A stretch of DNA of 64,000 bases from Cardinium endosymbiont cBtQ1 of Bemisia tabaci (GTDB lineage Bacteria; Bacteroidota; Bacteroidia; Cytophagales; Amoebophilaceae). The notes beneath the pieces are model-generated. The model made no database searches. It was not told where the DNA came from and worked only from the letters and a program-made list of their open reading frames with translations. The translations under genes were made by a program, and so were the position numbers. The stretch is taken from the NCBI RefSeq assembly GCF_000689375.1, contig NZ_CBQZ010000001.1:186001-250000 (forward strand), in the 5' to 3' direction. Positions within the stretch are counted from its first letter, which is position 1, and the number at the start of each line of letters is the position of its first letter. This document shows, piece after piece, positions 46,974-55,628 of the stretch.

Positions 46974-49217
46974 TTAACCATTATTTTCTTTGCAAATCTC
47001 TATGGCCTGTTCTGCTGCGATTGTTAATGCTTCTACAATTTTAGCATTTAAATATTTCTTTGCTAGTTCAATATCTATGGTAAGCGTTTCTTGAGCCATG
47101 CATTTTAACTCATCTAAATACATATAGCTTTTAGCATGTCGTAGGTCATAAAGCCGTTCAGCCAGTTTAATACAAAGTATAAAAAGTTGTTCTCGGTTGA
47201 TTACTTGTTTAAACGAATTCTTGATATAAAGTCCACATGGTTCCATACTTTGTCGATCATTTACTGCTAAAACGTTCTCTACGAAAGAGTATATGTTCAG
47301 ATCATAATTGGCTTTAATATAAGAAAGAGGTAAATCTGCATAATGGACTAAACCATATAGTAAAGTAACATAAACAGGTTCTGGATAGAACCGGATCCAT
47401 TCTGCAACCAACTGTGCAATGCCTATCGAACGGACATACAATAATTGCCCAGATGAATGGCGCTGAAAACCATAGCACCGCCTTGTTAATAGGACTATTT
47501 CATCAATTACTGCTCTACGTGCTTCAGATATTTCTAATATTTGATTGTACGATTTAACAAATACCTCTATGGATTGATCAATTTCTTTTTGGGTTATCGG
47601 TGCATTTAAAGGGCCTATATTAGAAATCATTGCATCTCTAACATTTACTACATTATGAGGCACTACCATTAGCATAGGTCTTTTCCTAGCAATGGGAAAG
47701 CGTAGGTAGCCGTAGTGCGCACGAATGGCTCGTTCTATTACACGTTTTTCTACATGTATATGTTCTGCATTTGTATGACTATTGTGCCACTTCAGGTCTC
47801 TACCTTCTGTAATATCTTCATAATGATTTTTAATTTTGGGTAACATCATTAAAGGAGTAGTAGCGTTGCTGATTACCAATGCTATAGCTGGAAAGTTCAT
47901 TTCTGAGTGGGATGTGCCTGTTCGTGTATTCTTTTGCGTATATTTTAATTGAGTGGTATATAATTGCATTCTTATGCGTTCACTTTTTGAACCATCAAGG
48001 TTAGCAGTGTGTAAAATAGTGGGAACTAATGATTGAATCATATGATTGATATCACATGTAATTCTTTTAGGAATGGTATTGTCTTTTATTTCTATAGCTA
48101 GCTTTGGAGTTGGTGGTCCTTTAGTTTCTAGCACAGCCTCTAGTTTAGCAATCAATTCATCTATAGCAATTTCATTTGGCGTTAATAATATGTGCTCTAT
48201 ATATCTGGCACGTTGTTTTAAAAAAGCAGTAAAAGTCATAAAATTGTTGATAATGCTTTCAAGGTCTTGCTTGTAAAAGGGTCGATTGTCTAGGTATGAA
48301 ATAAGTTCGGTAGCATCTTGCATCCCTTTTTCTACAAAAGATCCAAACTTTTTTCTGTTTTTAGGAATAGCTGCTGAGTCTACATTTAGATTAGGGTTTA
48401 TAGTTTCATCTTGCCTTTTTTCTTCTCGAATTAGGTAGTTTTTAACGTAACGGTTGTAAATTTTATAAGAAGTTATTTGGCGCTTATGGTAAATGATAAT
48501 ATAAAAAACGATTAGGCCAAACAGTAGTAGATATAATAAAGAATCATTTAATGACAATAGGGTATTTAAGCCTATGTTATACATTGCATAGAAAATGATG
48601 CACAATACACCAGCTACTAGCTTTATGCTTATATAAAGGGGCAATACAAATAAGGTTGTGGATAAATGTGCTATAGATAGAGTTAGTGCAAATTGGGGGT
48701 CTTGCAACTTTGTCCAATGCCATAATACATTTATAGGAAGACAAAAAACAGAGGATACTAGCCAAAACAGACCAATTTTCCAACCTGGTTTTTTACTTTT
48801 TGGCGCTATTGCATAGGTTACAAGAGCGGTACCTACAAGAAACTGTAATATATACCAGTAAATAATAGTCTGCTCATTGATACAATCTAATACGGTGGTA
48901 AGTATAATATAACATCCTGTAAATCCAATTACTGCATCACTTGGTATCAGTTTAGCTAATTTTTCTTTTATAGAAATAAACTTTAATATATTTTTTATGT
49001 ATGCTTGTTTACTTTTGATAGATTGTTCAATCGCTTTAATTTCATGTAGAAATTGCGTGTTATCTACGTCATCTTCCTCTAATGAACTAGCAGGTAGATT
49101 CAAATAGAAAGCAATTACTAAAACGAATAGCAAAAAGGATAATGCTATAAGAAAAAATGCATAAAATGGCATTGTGCATGTGGAATAAATTGCTAAAGGA
49201 ACTAGTATAATATACAA
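46974..49217 (-). CDS. Multi-helix membrane protein with decayed kinase and pseudo-HD domains
   Basis: A member of the three-protein family described for 31977-36291. The 747 residues begin with two helices (residues 1-40), a charged linker, and about six helices (residues 95-260; for example IGFTGCYIILTTVLDCI, SSVFCLPINVLWHW). The soluble part has a helical segment, then an ATPase-like region without its motifs (CDINHMIQSLVPTILHTANL) and RAHYGYLRFP where an HGG-type glycine box would be. The C-terminus follows the RelA/SpoT HD pattern: SGQLLYVRSIGIAQLVAEW, VTLLYGLVHYADLPLSYIK and CIKLAERLYDLRHAK, with AQETLTIDIELAKKYL last. The metal-binding His, His-Asp and Asp are replaced, so hydrolase activity is not expected. 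It is full length. The closest relative is 51306-53382. Confidence 0.7.
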   Translation of the reverse strand: MYIILVPLAIYSTCTMPFYAFFLIALSFLLFVLVIAFYLNLPASSLEEDDVDNTQFLHEIKAIEQSIKSKQAYIKNILKFISIKEKLAKLIPSDAVIGFTGCYIILTTVLDCINEQTIIYWYILQFLVGTALVTYAIAPKSKKPGWKIGLFWLVSSVFCLPINVLWHWTKLQDPQFALTLSIAHLSTTLFVLPLYISIKLVAGVLCIIFYAMYNIGLNTLLSLNDSLLYLLLFGLIVFYIIIYHKRQITSYKIYNRYVKNYLIREEKRQDETINPNLNVDSAAIPKNRKKFGSFVEKGMQDATELISYLDNRPFYKQDLESIINNFMTFTAFLKQRARYIEHILLTPNEIAIDELIAKLEAVLETKGPPTPKLAIEIKDNTIPKRITCDINHMIQSLVPTILHTANLDGSKSERIRMQLYTTQLKYTQKNTRTGTSHSEMNFPAIALVISNATTPLMMLPKIKNHYEDITEGRDLKWHNSHTNAEHIHVEKRVIERAIRAHYGYLRFPIARKRPMLMVVPHNVVNVRDAMISNIGPLNAPITQKEIDQSIEVFVKSYNQILEISEARRAVIDEIVLLTRRCYGFQRHSSGQLLYVRSIGIAQLVAEWIRFYPEPVYVTLLYGLVHYADLPLSYIKANYDLNIYSFVENVLAVNDRQSMEPCGLYIKNSFKQVINREQLFILCIKLAERLYDLRHAKSYMYLDELKCMAQETLTIDIELAKKYLNAKIVEALTIAAEQAIEICKENNG

Positions 49218-49470
49218 AATAAACTATAGAAAGAATATACAAGTAGCTACGACAGTAAAATTCGAATATTATATGCACTTAGAATTATTTGAATGAAAGG
49301 ATAGATATACAAATAATATCATTTCGAACTTTAGTTATTTGATCGTTTATAGTTTTAGTTTATTAAATTTAGTTTTTACATTGGCCAGAGAGGATAAACG
49401 CCAACAGGCATTTACTTATGGCAGACTAGCTGCTAAAAAATAGCCATACCACCTATATGGATAAAACGTA

Positions 49471-50823
49471 TTATTTATCCATTATCTGAGCTTTGTGATC
49501 AGGTCTGTAGGAATAGTTTAGATCGTGAGGAGCGAGTCTATTGTATGCGATCTCTTCTGGAGAGGGCTCTATTCCTTTTGTTGCATTAGAATTATAAAAG
49601 TGTTTTATGAATTGTTCAAAAGTATAGTCAGATGAATCAGGTAAACTGCTAATGGCACTATTTTGGATGCCATTGATTACATAATCCACCCATTTAAGCT
49701 TTTTGGCGCGGTCACCATGCTCTTCCCAATCTCCATACATAGATTTTTCATAGAGCTTTTTATTGAATGCTTCAAGAGATATCCCCATTTTTTTAGCTAC
49801 CCTGCCTCCTAAACGCTTCCATGTTTCATGTAAATCCATATAAGTTTCTTTTGCTGCTCTGAGATTACTATGAGGATGCATGAATAAAATACCAGGTTGA
49901 TGATGTAAAATAGTAGCATTTGGATAAGCATAAGACTTAGTAGCTAGTGTAGTAATTATAGCTGCCATAGAAGCAGCCAATGATTTTACGACTACGTAAA
50001 CAGGTGCTTTACTATACTCTATAGCTTGTAAAATATTGTAGCCTGCAGTTACATATCCTCCTGGAGAGTAGCCAATAACAAGAAATATAGGATATTCTTT
50101 GTTTTGGTTATTAAAATAATGAATTTGATCTACAATATAGTTTGCTTTCCAAGGTGTAATGGTACCATTTAACTCAATACATCGATCAGAAAGCACTAAA
50201 GTATTGCTTTGCTTGATAAATGGGTCTTTTAAGTAAATAGGTTTTTTTTGAATGTATTTATGCCGAGTATTTGTCGCTTCTAAAACCTCTATTTCTGCTT
50301 TTAACCGATGGCTGGTCTCTTGCAGCAGCTGTGCTTGGCCTTTTTCTAATTGTATTTTTTTATCTATTTCAGTTAACTGGGTATGATACGGTTCCATTTC
50401 TTTCATACACCTAGCTTGCGCCAATCCTAGCTCAATAGTAAGCCTTTCTTGCTCCATATTTAACAAAAGCATAGCTTTATCATGTGCGCAGCGCACATTT
50501 TCATTTTCTATTTCCTTGTTTAGCCGTTGATGCTCCTTCTTAAGACGTAGCTGTTCAATTTGAGCAATAATAGCTGAAAGTTGTTTTTCTAAGCGTGCCC
50601 GCTCAAGTGCATTTTCTGCTTCTAGCTCATGTTGCAACTTAGTTTTGCTAATGGTATTAGTGCCATTTGTGTTAGGTTTTTTTTGTATGGTAGGAGATAC
50701 AACCGCTACTTCTTTCTTTTTACTTTTTGTCTTATCTGCTACCGCTATATTACAATACGTTAATAATATAAAAAAAGAAACCCCTAATCTTATTAATCCA
50801 CAATGATACTTCAAACCAAACAT
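49471..50823 (-). CDS. ClpP-like serine protease with signal peptide and coiled coil
   Basis: The 450 residues start with a signal peptide or anchor (LIRLGVSFFILLTYCNIAVA). A long charged coiled coil follows (about residues 60-205, runs of Glu, Lys, Leu). The C-terminal half is a ClpP/crotonase-fold protease domain: IGYSPGGYVTAGYNI fits the glycine-rich oxyanion strand of ClpP (NSPGG), SLAASMAAIITTLA holds the nucleophile Ser, ATILHHQPG the His, and MYGDWEEHGDRAKKL a likely Asp before WVDYVI. Catalytic residues thus look intact. Ordinary ClpP is cytoplasmic, about 200 residues, and has neither addition. The protein is probably exported or membrane-tethered, so it would not work with ClpX or ClpA. 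Partner and substrate are unknown. Confidence 0.75.
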   Translation of the reverse strand: MFGLKYHCGLIRLGVSFFILLTYCNIAVADKTKSKKKEVAVVSPTIQKKPNTNGTNTISKTKLQHELEAENALERARLEKQLSAIIAQIEQLRLKKEHQRLNKEIENENVRCAHDKAMLLLNMEQERLTIELGLAQARCMKEMEPYHTQLTEIDKKIQLEKGQAQLLQETSHRLKAEIEVLEATNTRHKYIQKKPIYLKDPFIKQSNTLVLSDRCIELNGTITPWKANYIVDQIHYFNNQNKEYPIFLVIGYSPGGYVTAGYNILQAIEYSKAPVYVVVKSLAASMAAIITTLATKSYAYPNATILHHQPGILFMHPHSNLRAAKETYMDLHETWKRLGGRVAKKMGISLEAFNKKLYEKSMYGDWEEHGDRAKKLKWVDYVINGIQNSAISSLPDSSDYTFEQFIKHFYNSNATKGIEPSPEEIAYNRLAPHDLNYSYRPDHKAQIMDK

Positions 50824-50865
50824 CTTAAAGTTATTTTTTAAGTTTGTAAATGATTGTTTTAAAAG

Positions 50866-50937
50866 CTGTCCGGCTAGGACTCGAACCTAGAGTCTTCTGG
50901 ACCAAAACCAGACGTGTTACCATTACACTACCGGACA
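50866..50937 (-). tRNA. tRNA-Gln (anticodon TTG)
   Basis: A cloverleaf on the minus strand: acceptor TGTCCGG/CCGGACA with discriminator G, D-arm region TAGTGTAATGGTAACAC, anticodon stem TCTGG/CCAGA with loop TTTTGGT (anticodon TTG), and T-arm with AGGTTCGAGTCCT. The unpaired-looking start T-A and the TTG anticodon are typical of tRNA-Gln. CCA is not encoded. Confidence 0.95.
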
Positions 50938-51305
50938 GTAGGTGTGTGATGTGCACCTACAAATATATGAAATATATTTTTTAAAAGTAAACAAGTATCC
51001 GCTTGTTATAGTTGTTTGTATTTTATATCTTTCTGTATGGTATATGGCCTTTTTATGCCCAATAAATTTGAATAAGCGAATAAAAAGTGGTATATTTTAG
51101 CATCAGTAATTAATATTTTTTTAACTAGTGTGTAAATCTGATAATCTGATAATTAACCATTACCTAATCGATTGTTTCATAGTTCTTAGCGTCTTTAGTT
51201 CTATTGGGTATTTAACCCACCATTTTCAAAGTTTTTTCTGTTATCCGAGCAATTTAGTATAATGCTTTCGTTTTAGATGGTTTTTTTATAGCTAAAAGAT
51301 TAGAA
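50938..51305. other. Intergenic stretch upstream of the second family member
   Basis: About 370 AT-rich bases with no gene or clear signal. It presumably holds promoters for tRNA-Gln on one side and the broken membrane gene on the other. Confidence 0.4.
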
Positions 51306-53382
51306 ATGTTCTTTCGTACTCTATCTTTTATTTTGGTATGCATGTTTTTATTATTGAATTCTTCTTTTTTTAAGAAAGAAGAATTGGTAAAAATTAAGCC
51401 AAATAACGCGATCATAGGATTTACAGGATGTTATGTTATATTGACTACTATATTAACGTATATACATGTCGGTCCTGTCTATTGGTATCTACTTCAATTT
51501 GTTACAGGTCTTTCGCTCATAGGTTATGCAATTAATTCCTACAAATAATTCCTACAAAAAAAAATTATCCGCCAAAATGGCGCTAGTTTGGTTGCTAAGT
51601 GTACTTTTTTGTTTTCCTGTAAATGTGCTTTGGCATTGGTCAGGGACACTCCACGGTTCATTAGCCTTTATATTGGCCTTATCTATAGCCCATTTGGCTG
51701 TAACTTTATTTATCTTACCCTTGCGTATAAGTGGACAGCTTGTAGCCTTTATGTTATTGGTGATTGTTTACGCCATATATTGTAGAGGTACGGATCTATT
51801 ATTGAAATCGTCTAATTTTTTAATATGTTTGGTGGGCTTAAGCTTAATACTTTTTTTCATTATCGTTTATCAAAAACACAAATTAGCTAACTATACAGAT
51901 TATTCAAATTATTTAAAAGAAAAACAAATTAAAGAACAGGAAATAAACCAAACTGAATTTTCTTTAAACTCCAATCTAGAAACCATTCGTGATGATCCAA
52001 AAGAAGCGGATGTTGTTATAGATCAGATGATGAAAGGGATAACAAAATTTATTGCCTATTTAGACAATAGGCCAATTTATAAGGAAGATTTAAATCTTAT
52101 TATAAATAATTTTGTTATTTGGGACATTTTTTTAAAGCAACGAGCTAGATCTAGAAATAATGTTATCTTGATACCAAGTAAAGTTAGCTTTGATGAGCTA
52201 ATTCAAAAACTAGAGGTTGGATTAGAATTGGAATGTAAGCAGCATACTATTCCGAAGTTCATGATAGGGTCTAAAGATGATAAACTGCCTGAAAAAATTA
52301 TATGTGATGTAAACCAGGTAGTTTCCTTATTGACATCTGTTCTACTAAGCATGGCTAGTTTAGATACTTCAAATGGGTTTGTAAGCATTCAATGCTATAC
52401 TACTTATTTAGAATATGAGTTGGCACGATTTTCTGAAGATAAATCTACTACAGATGTGCGGTTTCCTGCTATAGCCCTAGTAATTGGTCATGGGGCTATT
52501 CCTGAAGAAGCGTTACCTAAAATTAAAAATTGTTATCAAAATATTGCGGGAGATAGTCAATTCAATTGGCATAGTGTAGTTCAAAAAGAATCAGAATGGG
52601 CTAACATAGAAAAGCGTAATATACAGCAGATTGTTCGTACCCATTATGGTTATTTACAGTTTCCAACTTCTCCTAAAAAACCTATGCTTGTAGTACTTCC
52701 TTGTAACGTAGCTGCTGTGCGGGATAAAATGATTGCTGCTATAATACCTTCAAGTACTTTTATTGGCTCTAAGGAACTCAAGATATCTATGATCGTTTTA
52801 AAGAAGGCTTATAACAGTCTTTGCACACTGGCTGATATGCGTCCGACTGTATTAGATGAACTTTTTTTATTGATAAGGCGTTGTTATGGTTTTAGGCGTC
52901 ATGCGTCAGGACAATTATTCTATGTCCGTGCATTAGGTATTGCTGAATTAGTAGCAAAGTGGGTACCTTATCAACCTAAACCAGTTTATTTTAGTTTACT
53001 TTATGGCTTGGTACGTTATGGAGGCTTACCACTTCCTTATGTTAAAGCCAATTATAGTATAGACGTTTATTCCTTTATAGAAAATATTATCTCTGTCAAT
53101 AAGCGCCAAGATATGGAGCCATGTGGACTTTATATAGGTAGTCGCCTTAAACGGATCATCAACAGAGAACAACTTTTTATACCTTGTATTAAATTTGCTG
53201 AACGACTTTATGATTTACGTCATGCTAAAGACTATACTTCTTTAGAAGAAGTAAAGCATATGGCTCAAGAAACGCTTACAATAGATGTTGAACTTGGGAA
53301 AAAGTATTTAAATGCAAACATCGTAGAAGAATTAGTAGAAGCAGCCAACCAGGCGCTCCAGGCTTGTAAAGGTATATGTTAG
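51306..53382 (+). pseudogene. Membrane / decayed-kinase / pseudo-HD protein broken by a 13-bp tandem duplication
   Basis: The gene is the paralogue of 46974-49217. Frame one (51306-51548) has the first helices (NNAIIGFTGCYVILTTILTY, WYLLQFVTGLSLIGYAI) and then stops. Frame two (51526-53382) has the remaining helices (SVLFCFPVNVLWHW) and the soluble part: DVNQVVSLLTSVLLSMASLD, RTHYGYLQFP, SGQLFYVRALGIAELVAKW, FSLLYGLVRYGGLPLPYVK and CIKFAERLYDLRHAK, ending AQETLTIDVELGKKYLNANI. The switch is an exact tandem repeat TAATTCCTACAAA at 51533-51558. Removing one copy gives AINSYKKKLSAKM in one frame. As in the paralogue, HD metal residues are replaced. Frame two alone could still be made from an internal start such as the ATG at 51577. 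Confidence 0.8.
51533..51558. repeat. 13-bp perfect tandem duplication causing a frameshift
   Basis: TAATTCCTACAAA occurs twice in direct succession (51533-51545, 51546-51558). The extra 13 bases shift the plus-strand frame and create a TAA stop at 51546-51548. Confidence 0.92.
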
Positions 53383-53397
53383 ATGGCGATTTTTTTA

Positions 53398-54006
53398 TTA
53401 GCCCAGTAAGTTGTAATGTATCTTTAATGCAAGTTGCTTAGGTCTATAACCTCTATCTCGATCAGCTAGTCTAGAACTTATAGACTTTTTGTCTAGTCTT
53501 GATTGTCCCAATTCAAAATCAATATCTATTAAAAAATCGCCTAAAGCTATCCCTATGCCTAATGTATAGCCATTGATCTTTTTCTTATAGCTTTCTATAA
53601 GCTTATTAGCTTTAAATTTCTCATTCTTGTATAGCTCGCCTAAAGGTATTCGAAAAATAAGACCAATATGAGGACGGAATACATTAAAAACAGGCATGCC
53701 AATTGTTAAAGGTGCCTGAATATATTTGAAGCAATTAGAATCTTCTGTATTCGGCAATCTATACCAATCTAATACAAACAATCCATCTAATTTAGCATAT
53801 AAAAGCCAAAGATCTAACTGTGCAAACCATCCTATCTGCAGTGCTAGATTGTCTATAGAAATTTTTAAATTTTTTTCTTTGAAGGTGGTATAAAATCCAG
53901 CTATACCCAAAGATGGCCCTGTAGCCAACCCAACAGCGCTTGATGGATATGCCACCGATGTATAGGCTAGAAAAAAAAAGGCCAATATGGATTTTCTTAT
54001 CTTCAT
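53398..54006 (-). CDS. Probable outer-membrane beta-barrel protein
   Basis: No family was identified with certainty. The start at 54006 gives a clean signal peptide (MKIRKSILAFFFLAYTSVAY); the frame is open 13 codons further upstream. The mature part of about 180 residues has alternating strands with aromatic ends (LALQIGWFAQLDLWLLYAKL, PHIGLIFRIPLG, YTLGIGIALGDFLIDIDFEL) and ends LALKIHYNLLG, as in small Bacteroidota outer-membrane barrels of the PorT-like kind. It converges with the preceding broken gene, with 15 bases between stops, and precedes secG on the other side by 68 bases. Confidence 0.55.
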   Translation of the reverse strand: MKIRKSILAFFFLAYTSVAYPSSAVGLATGPSLGIAGFYTTFKEKNLKISIDNLALQIGWFAQLDLWLLYAKLDGLFVLDWYRLPNTEDSNCFKYIQAPLTIGMPVFNVFRPHIGLIFRIPLGELYKNEKFKANKLIESYKKKINGYTLGIGIALGDFLIDIDFELGQSRLDKKSISSRLADRDRGYRPKQLALKIHYNLLG

Positions 54007-54074
54007 TGCTTTTAGTTGCGTAACTATTTTTACTGTGAAAAACAATACCCACTTTTATACCTTTACCATTAGCG

Positions 54075-54455
54075 CTAAGGAGAGGAAGCTCTTTCCTTGC
54101 ATCCAGATTGCTGATCTACATGGGCCGTAGCTACTTCATCCGTACTACTTGGCGCAATAGCGCTATTTGATGCTTCTTTGCTCTGTGCTTTGGCTAAATT
54201 AGGACTCTTGTTCGATAGTGGTGCATTTTTGAGAAAAATAGAAGATAATAGCGTTAAAAAAAGCAATAGGCCTACTAGTACCCAAGTAGATTTTTCTAAA
54301 AAATCTGCTTTTTGATTGATTCCAATGCGGTGTATAGAAGCTGCGCTTCCACCTGAAGGTGTGATCCGTTCTTTAGGCTCTTGCAGTAAAATAACACCAA
54401 TCAATAGGATGGCTACGATAATAATAAATATAGTAAGCAGATTGAATATAGACAT
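54075..54455 (-). CDS. secG: Preprotein translocase subunit SecG
   Basis: SecG is a small auxiliary subunit of the SecYEG channel. The 126 residues have the two expected helices (LLTIFIIIVAILLIGVILLQ and STWVLVGLLLFLTLLSSIFL) around a loop with EPKERITPSGGSAASIHRIG. The tail is long and Ala/Ser-rich, common in Bacteroidota. It starts 2 bases after the TPR gene, at the end of a tight run that begins with miaB. Confidence 0.9.
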   Translation of the reverse strand: MSIFNLLTIFIIIVAILLIGVILLQEPKERITPSGGSAASIHRIGINQKADFLEKSTWVLVGLLLFLTLLSSIFLKNAPLSNKSPNLAKAQSKEASNSAIAPSSTDEVATAHVDQQSGCKERASSP

Positions 54456-54457
54456 AG

Positions 54458-55093
54458 CTAAAGATCATTTTTTAAGCTAGAAATGATATCCTCAATATAC
54501 GATTTTTTTTCAGGATGCTTTGCCATTAAATGGTTATAAATTTCAATGGCACGTTTATATTTTTTTTGTTGGACCATTATTTTAGCTAATGTTTCAGTTG
54601 CAAAACGATCATCTAAAGTAGTGGCTTGTGCACAAAGATCTATACAGCCTTCCTCTTTTAATGGTGTGACTTCTAGAAAGGGGTCAAACTGTAAATTTTT
54701 ATTTAAAATAGTATCAATAACATTGAACTGCTTAATGCTATTTTCATTTGTACCCTTTTTAAGGGATTTTTTAGCAATTATTGCTAAATAGTTATTAGCA
54801 GTAGTGGCAGTTTGTTGCATAGCCTTATCATTGGCGTTCCTGGCTATTGGAGGTATAGAAAGTTTGTTTTCTAACCATTTGCGCAATTGTGTACGATCAA
54901 TCGCATAGGTAGCAGCCCTCTGAACCACATACTTTTCTACATCTTTCTCTTGTCTATAACTTGCTTTGGCAAGCAATGCATAGGCTAAGTAAAAGTAAGG
55001 GTAGCTTTGGATGAGGGCTTCTAAATCGCGTATATCTGCTGGCGAAAATGTTGCAGGATGCCTCAGTAATTTTAATAGTCTTTGAACTTGCAT
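54458..55093 (-). CDS. TPR-like helical protein between lptE and secG
   Basis: The 211 residues are soluble and helical. The N-terminus (PADIRDLEALIQSYPYFYLA) and the C-terminus (ETLAKIMVQQKKYKRAIEIY, then NHLMAKHPEKKSYIEDII) resemble tetratricopeptide repeats. The middle is a linker. A protein of this kind lies at the same place in many Bacteroidota; its role is not known. Spacing is 19 bases after lptE and 2 before secG, so it is co-transcribed. Confidence 0.75.
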   Translation of the reverse strand: MQVQRLLKLLRHPATFSPADIRDLEALIQSYPYFYLAYALLAKASYRQEKDVEKYVVQRAATYAIDRTQLRKWLENKLSIPPIARNANDKAMQQTATTANNYLAIIAKKSLKKGTNENSIKQFNVIDTILNKNLQFDPFLEVTPLKEEGCIDLCAQATTLDDRFATETLAKIMVQQKKYKRAIEIYNHLMAKHPEKKSYIEDIISSLKNDL

Positions 55094-55112
55094 GGTAAAA
55101 ACAGTTTAAAGT

Positions 55113-55628
55113 TTACCAATTATCTATGGATTTGTTACAAATATCATCCACTAGTTGACGGAAGATTTCTTTAATCAATTGATTTTCTTTTTCATTATGA
55201 TTTTCAGTAGAAAGCATATCAGCACTGGCTGAAAATGATTTTTTATTAAAAGAGGATGTTTCATCAGAAGGATTGATGAAGGAAACTTCTACGGTTATGG
55301 TTAGGCGTTGTATTTCTTTAGGATTATCTTTATCCTCGCTTTTGGTACTGAAAGTTGTACGATATGAAAAGGACTTAATCACCCCTTCGTACTGGATGTC
55401 ACCATCTTTATCTTGTTTGGTTAAGGACGTTAGCCGTAATATCTTTGATTCAAGTGCTTCAGTAAGCTTTTTTGGTAAATCTGTTGGTCCATCTGATGTC
55501 TCTGTATAAAACTCCTGAATAGAAAAAGTTTGTATATCACCAGGGAGTGAAACCCCTGAGAAAGTAAAAAGACCACAACCATGCAGCCAAAATAGGCTAA
55601 ATAGAAAGTATAGGTTACGGTTTAACAT
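55113..55628 (-). CDS. lptE: LptE-like LPS-assembly lipoprotein
   Basis: This lipoprotein has the Bacteroidota LptE pattern; LptE plugs the LptD barrel that places lipopolysaccharide in the outer membrane. The start at 55628 (MLNRNLYFLFSLFWLHGCGL) gives a signal peptide with lipobox HGC; six codons upstream another ATG exists. GVSLPGDIQTFSIQEFYTE and a C-terminal helix (ENQLIKEIFRQLVDDI) fit the family. It overlaps the end of the sigma-54 activator gene by 14 bases. Its presence suggests the symbiont still exports an LPS-like glycolipid, although no lipid A genes are seen here. Confidence 0.82.
   Translation of the reverse strand: MLNRNLYFLFSLFWLHGCGLFTFSGVSLPGDIQTFSIQEFYTETSDGPTDLPKKLTEALESKILRLTSLTKQDKDGDIQYEGVIKSFSYRTTFSTKSEDKDNPKEIQRLTITVEVSFINPSDETSSFNKKSFSASADMLSTENHNEKENQLIKEIFRQLVDDICNKSIDNW

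Noticed and set aside
53792-54052. An 86-codon frame overlapping the start of the outer-membrane protein gene
   Set aside because: It is another frame of the same DNA without signal or motif; the beta-barrel frame has a proper signal peptide.
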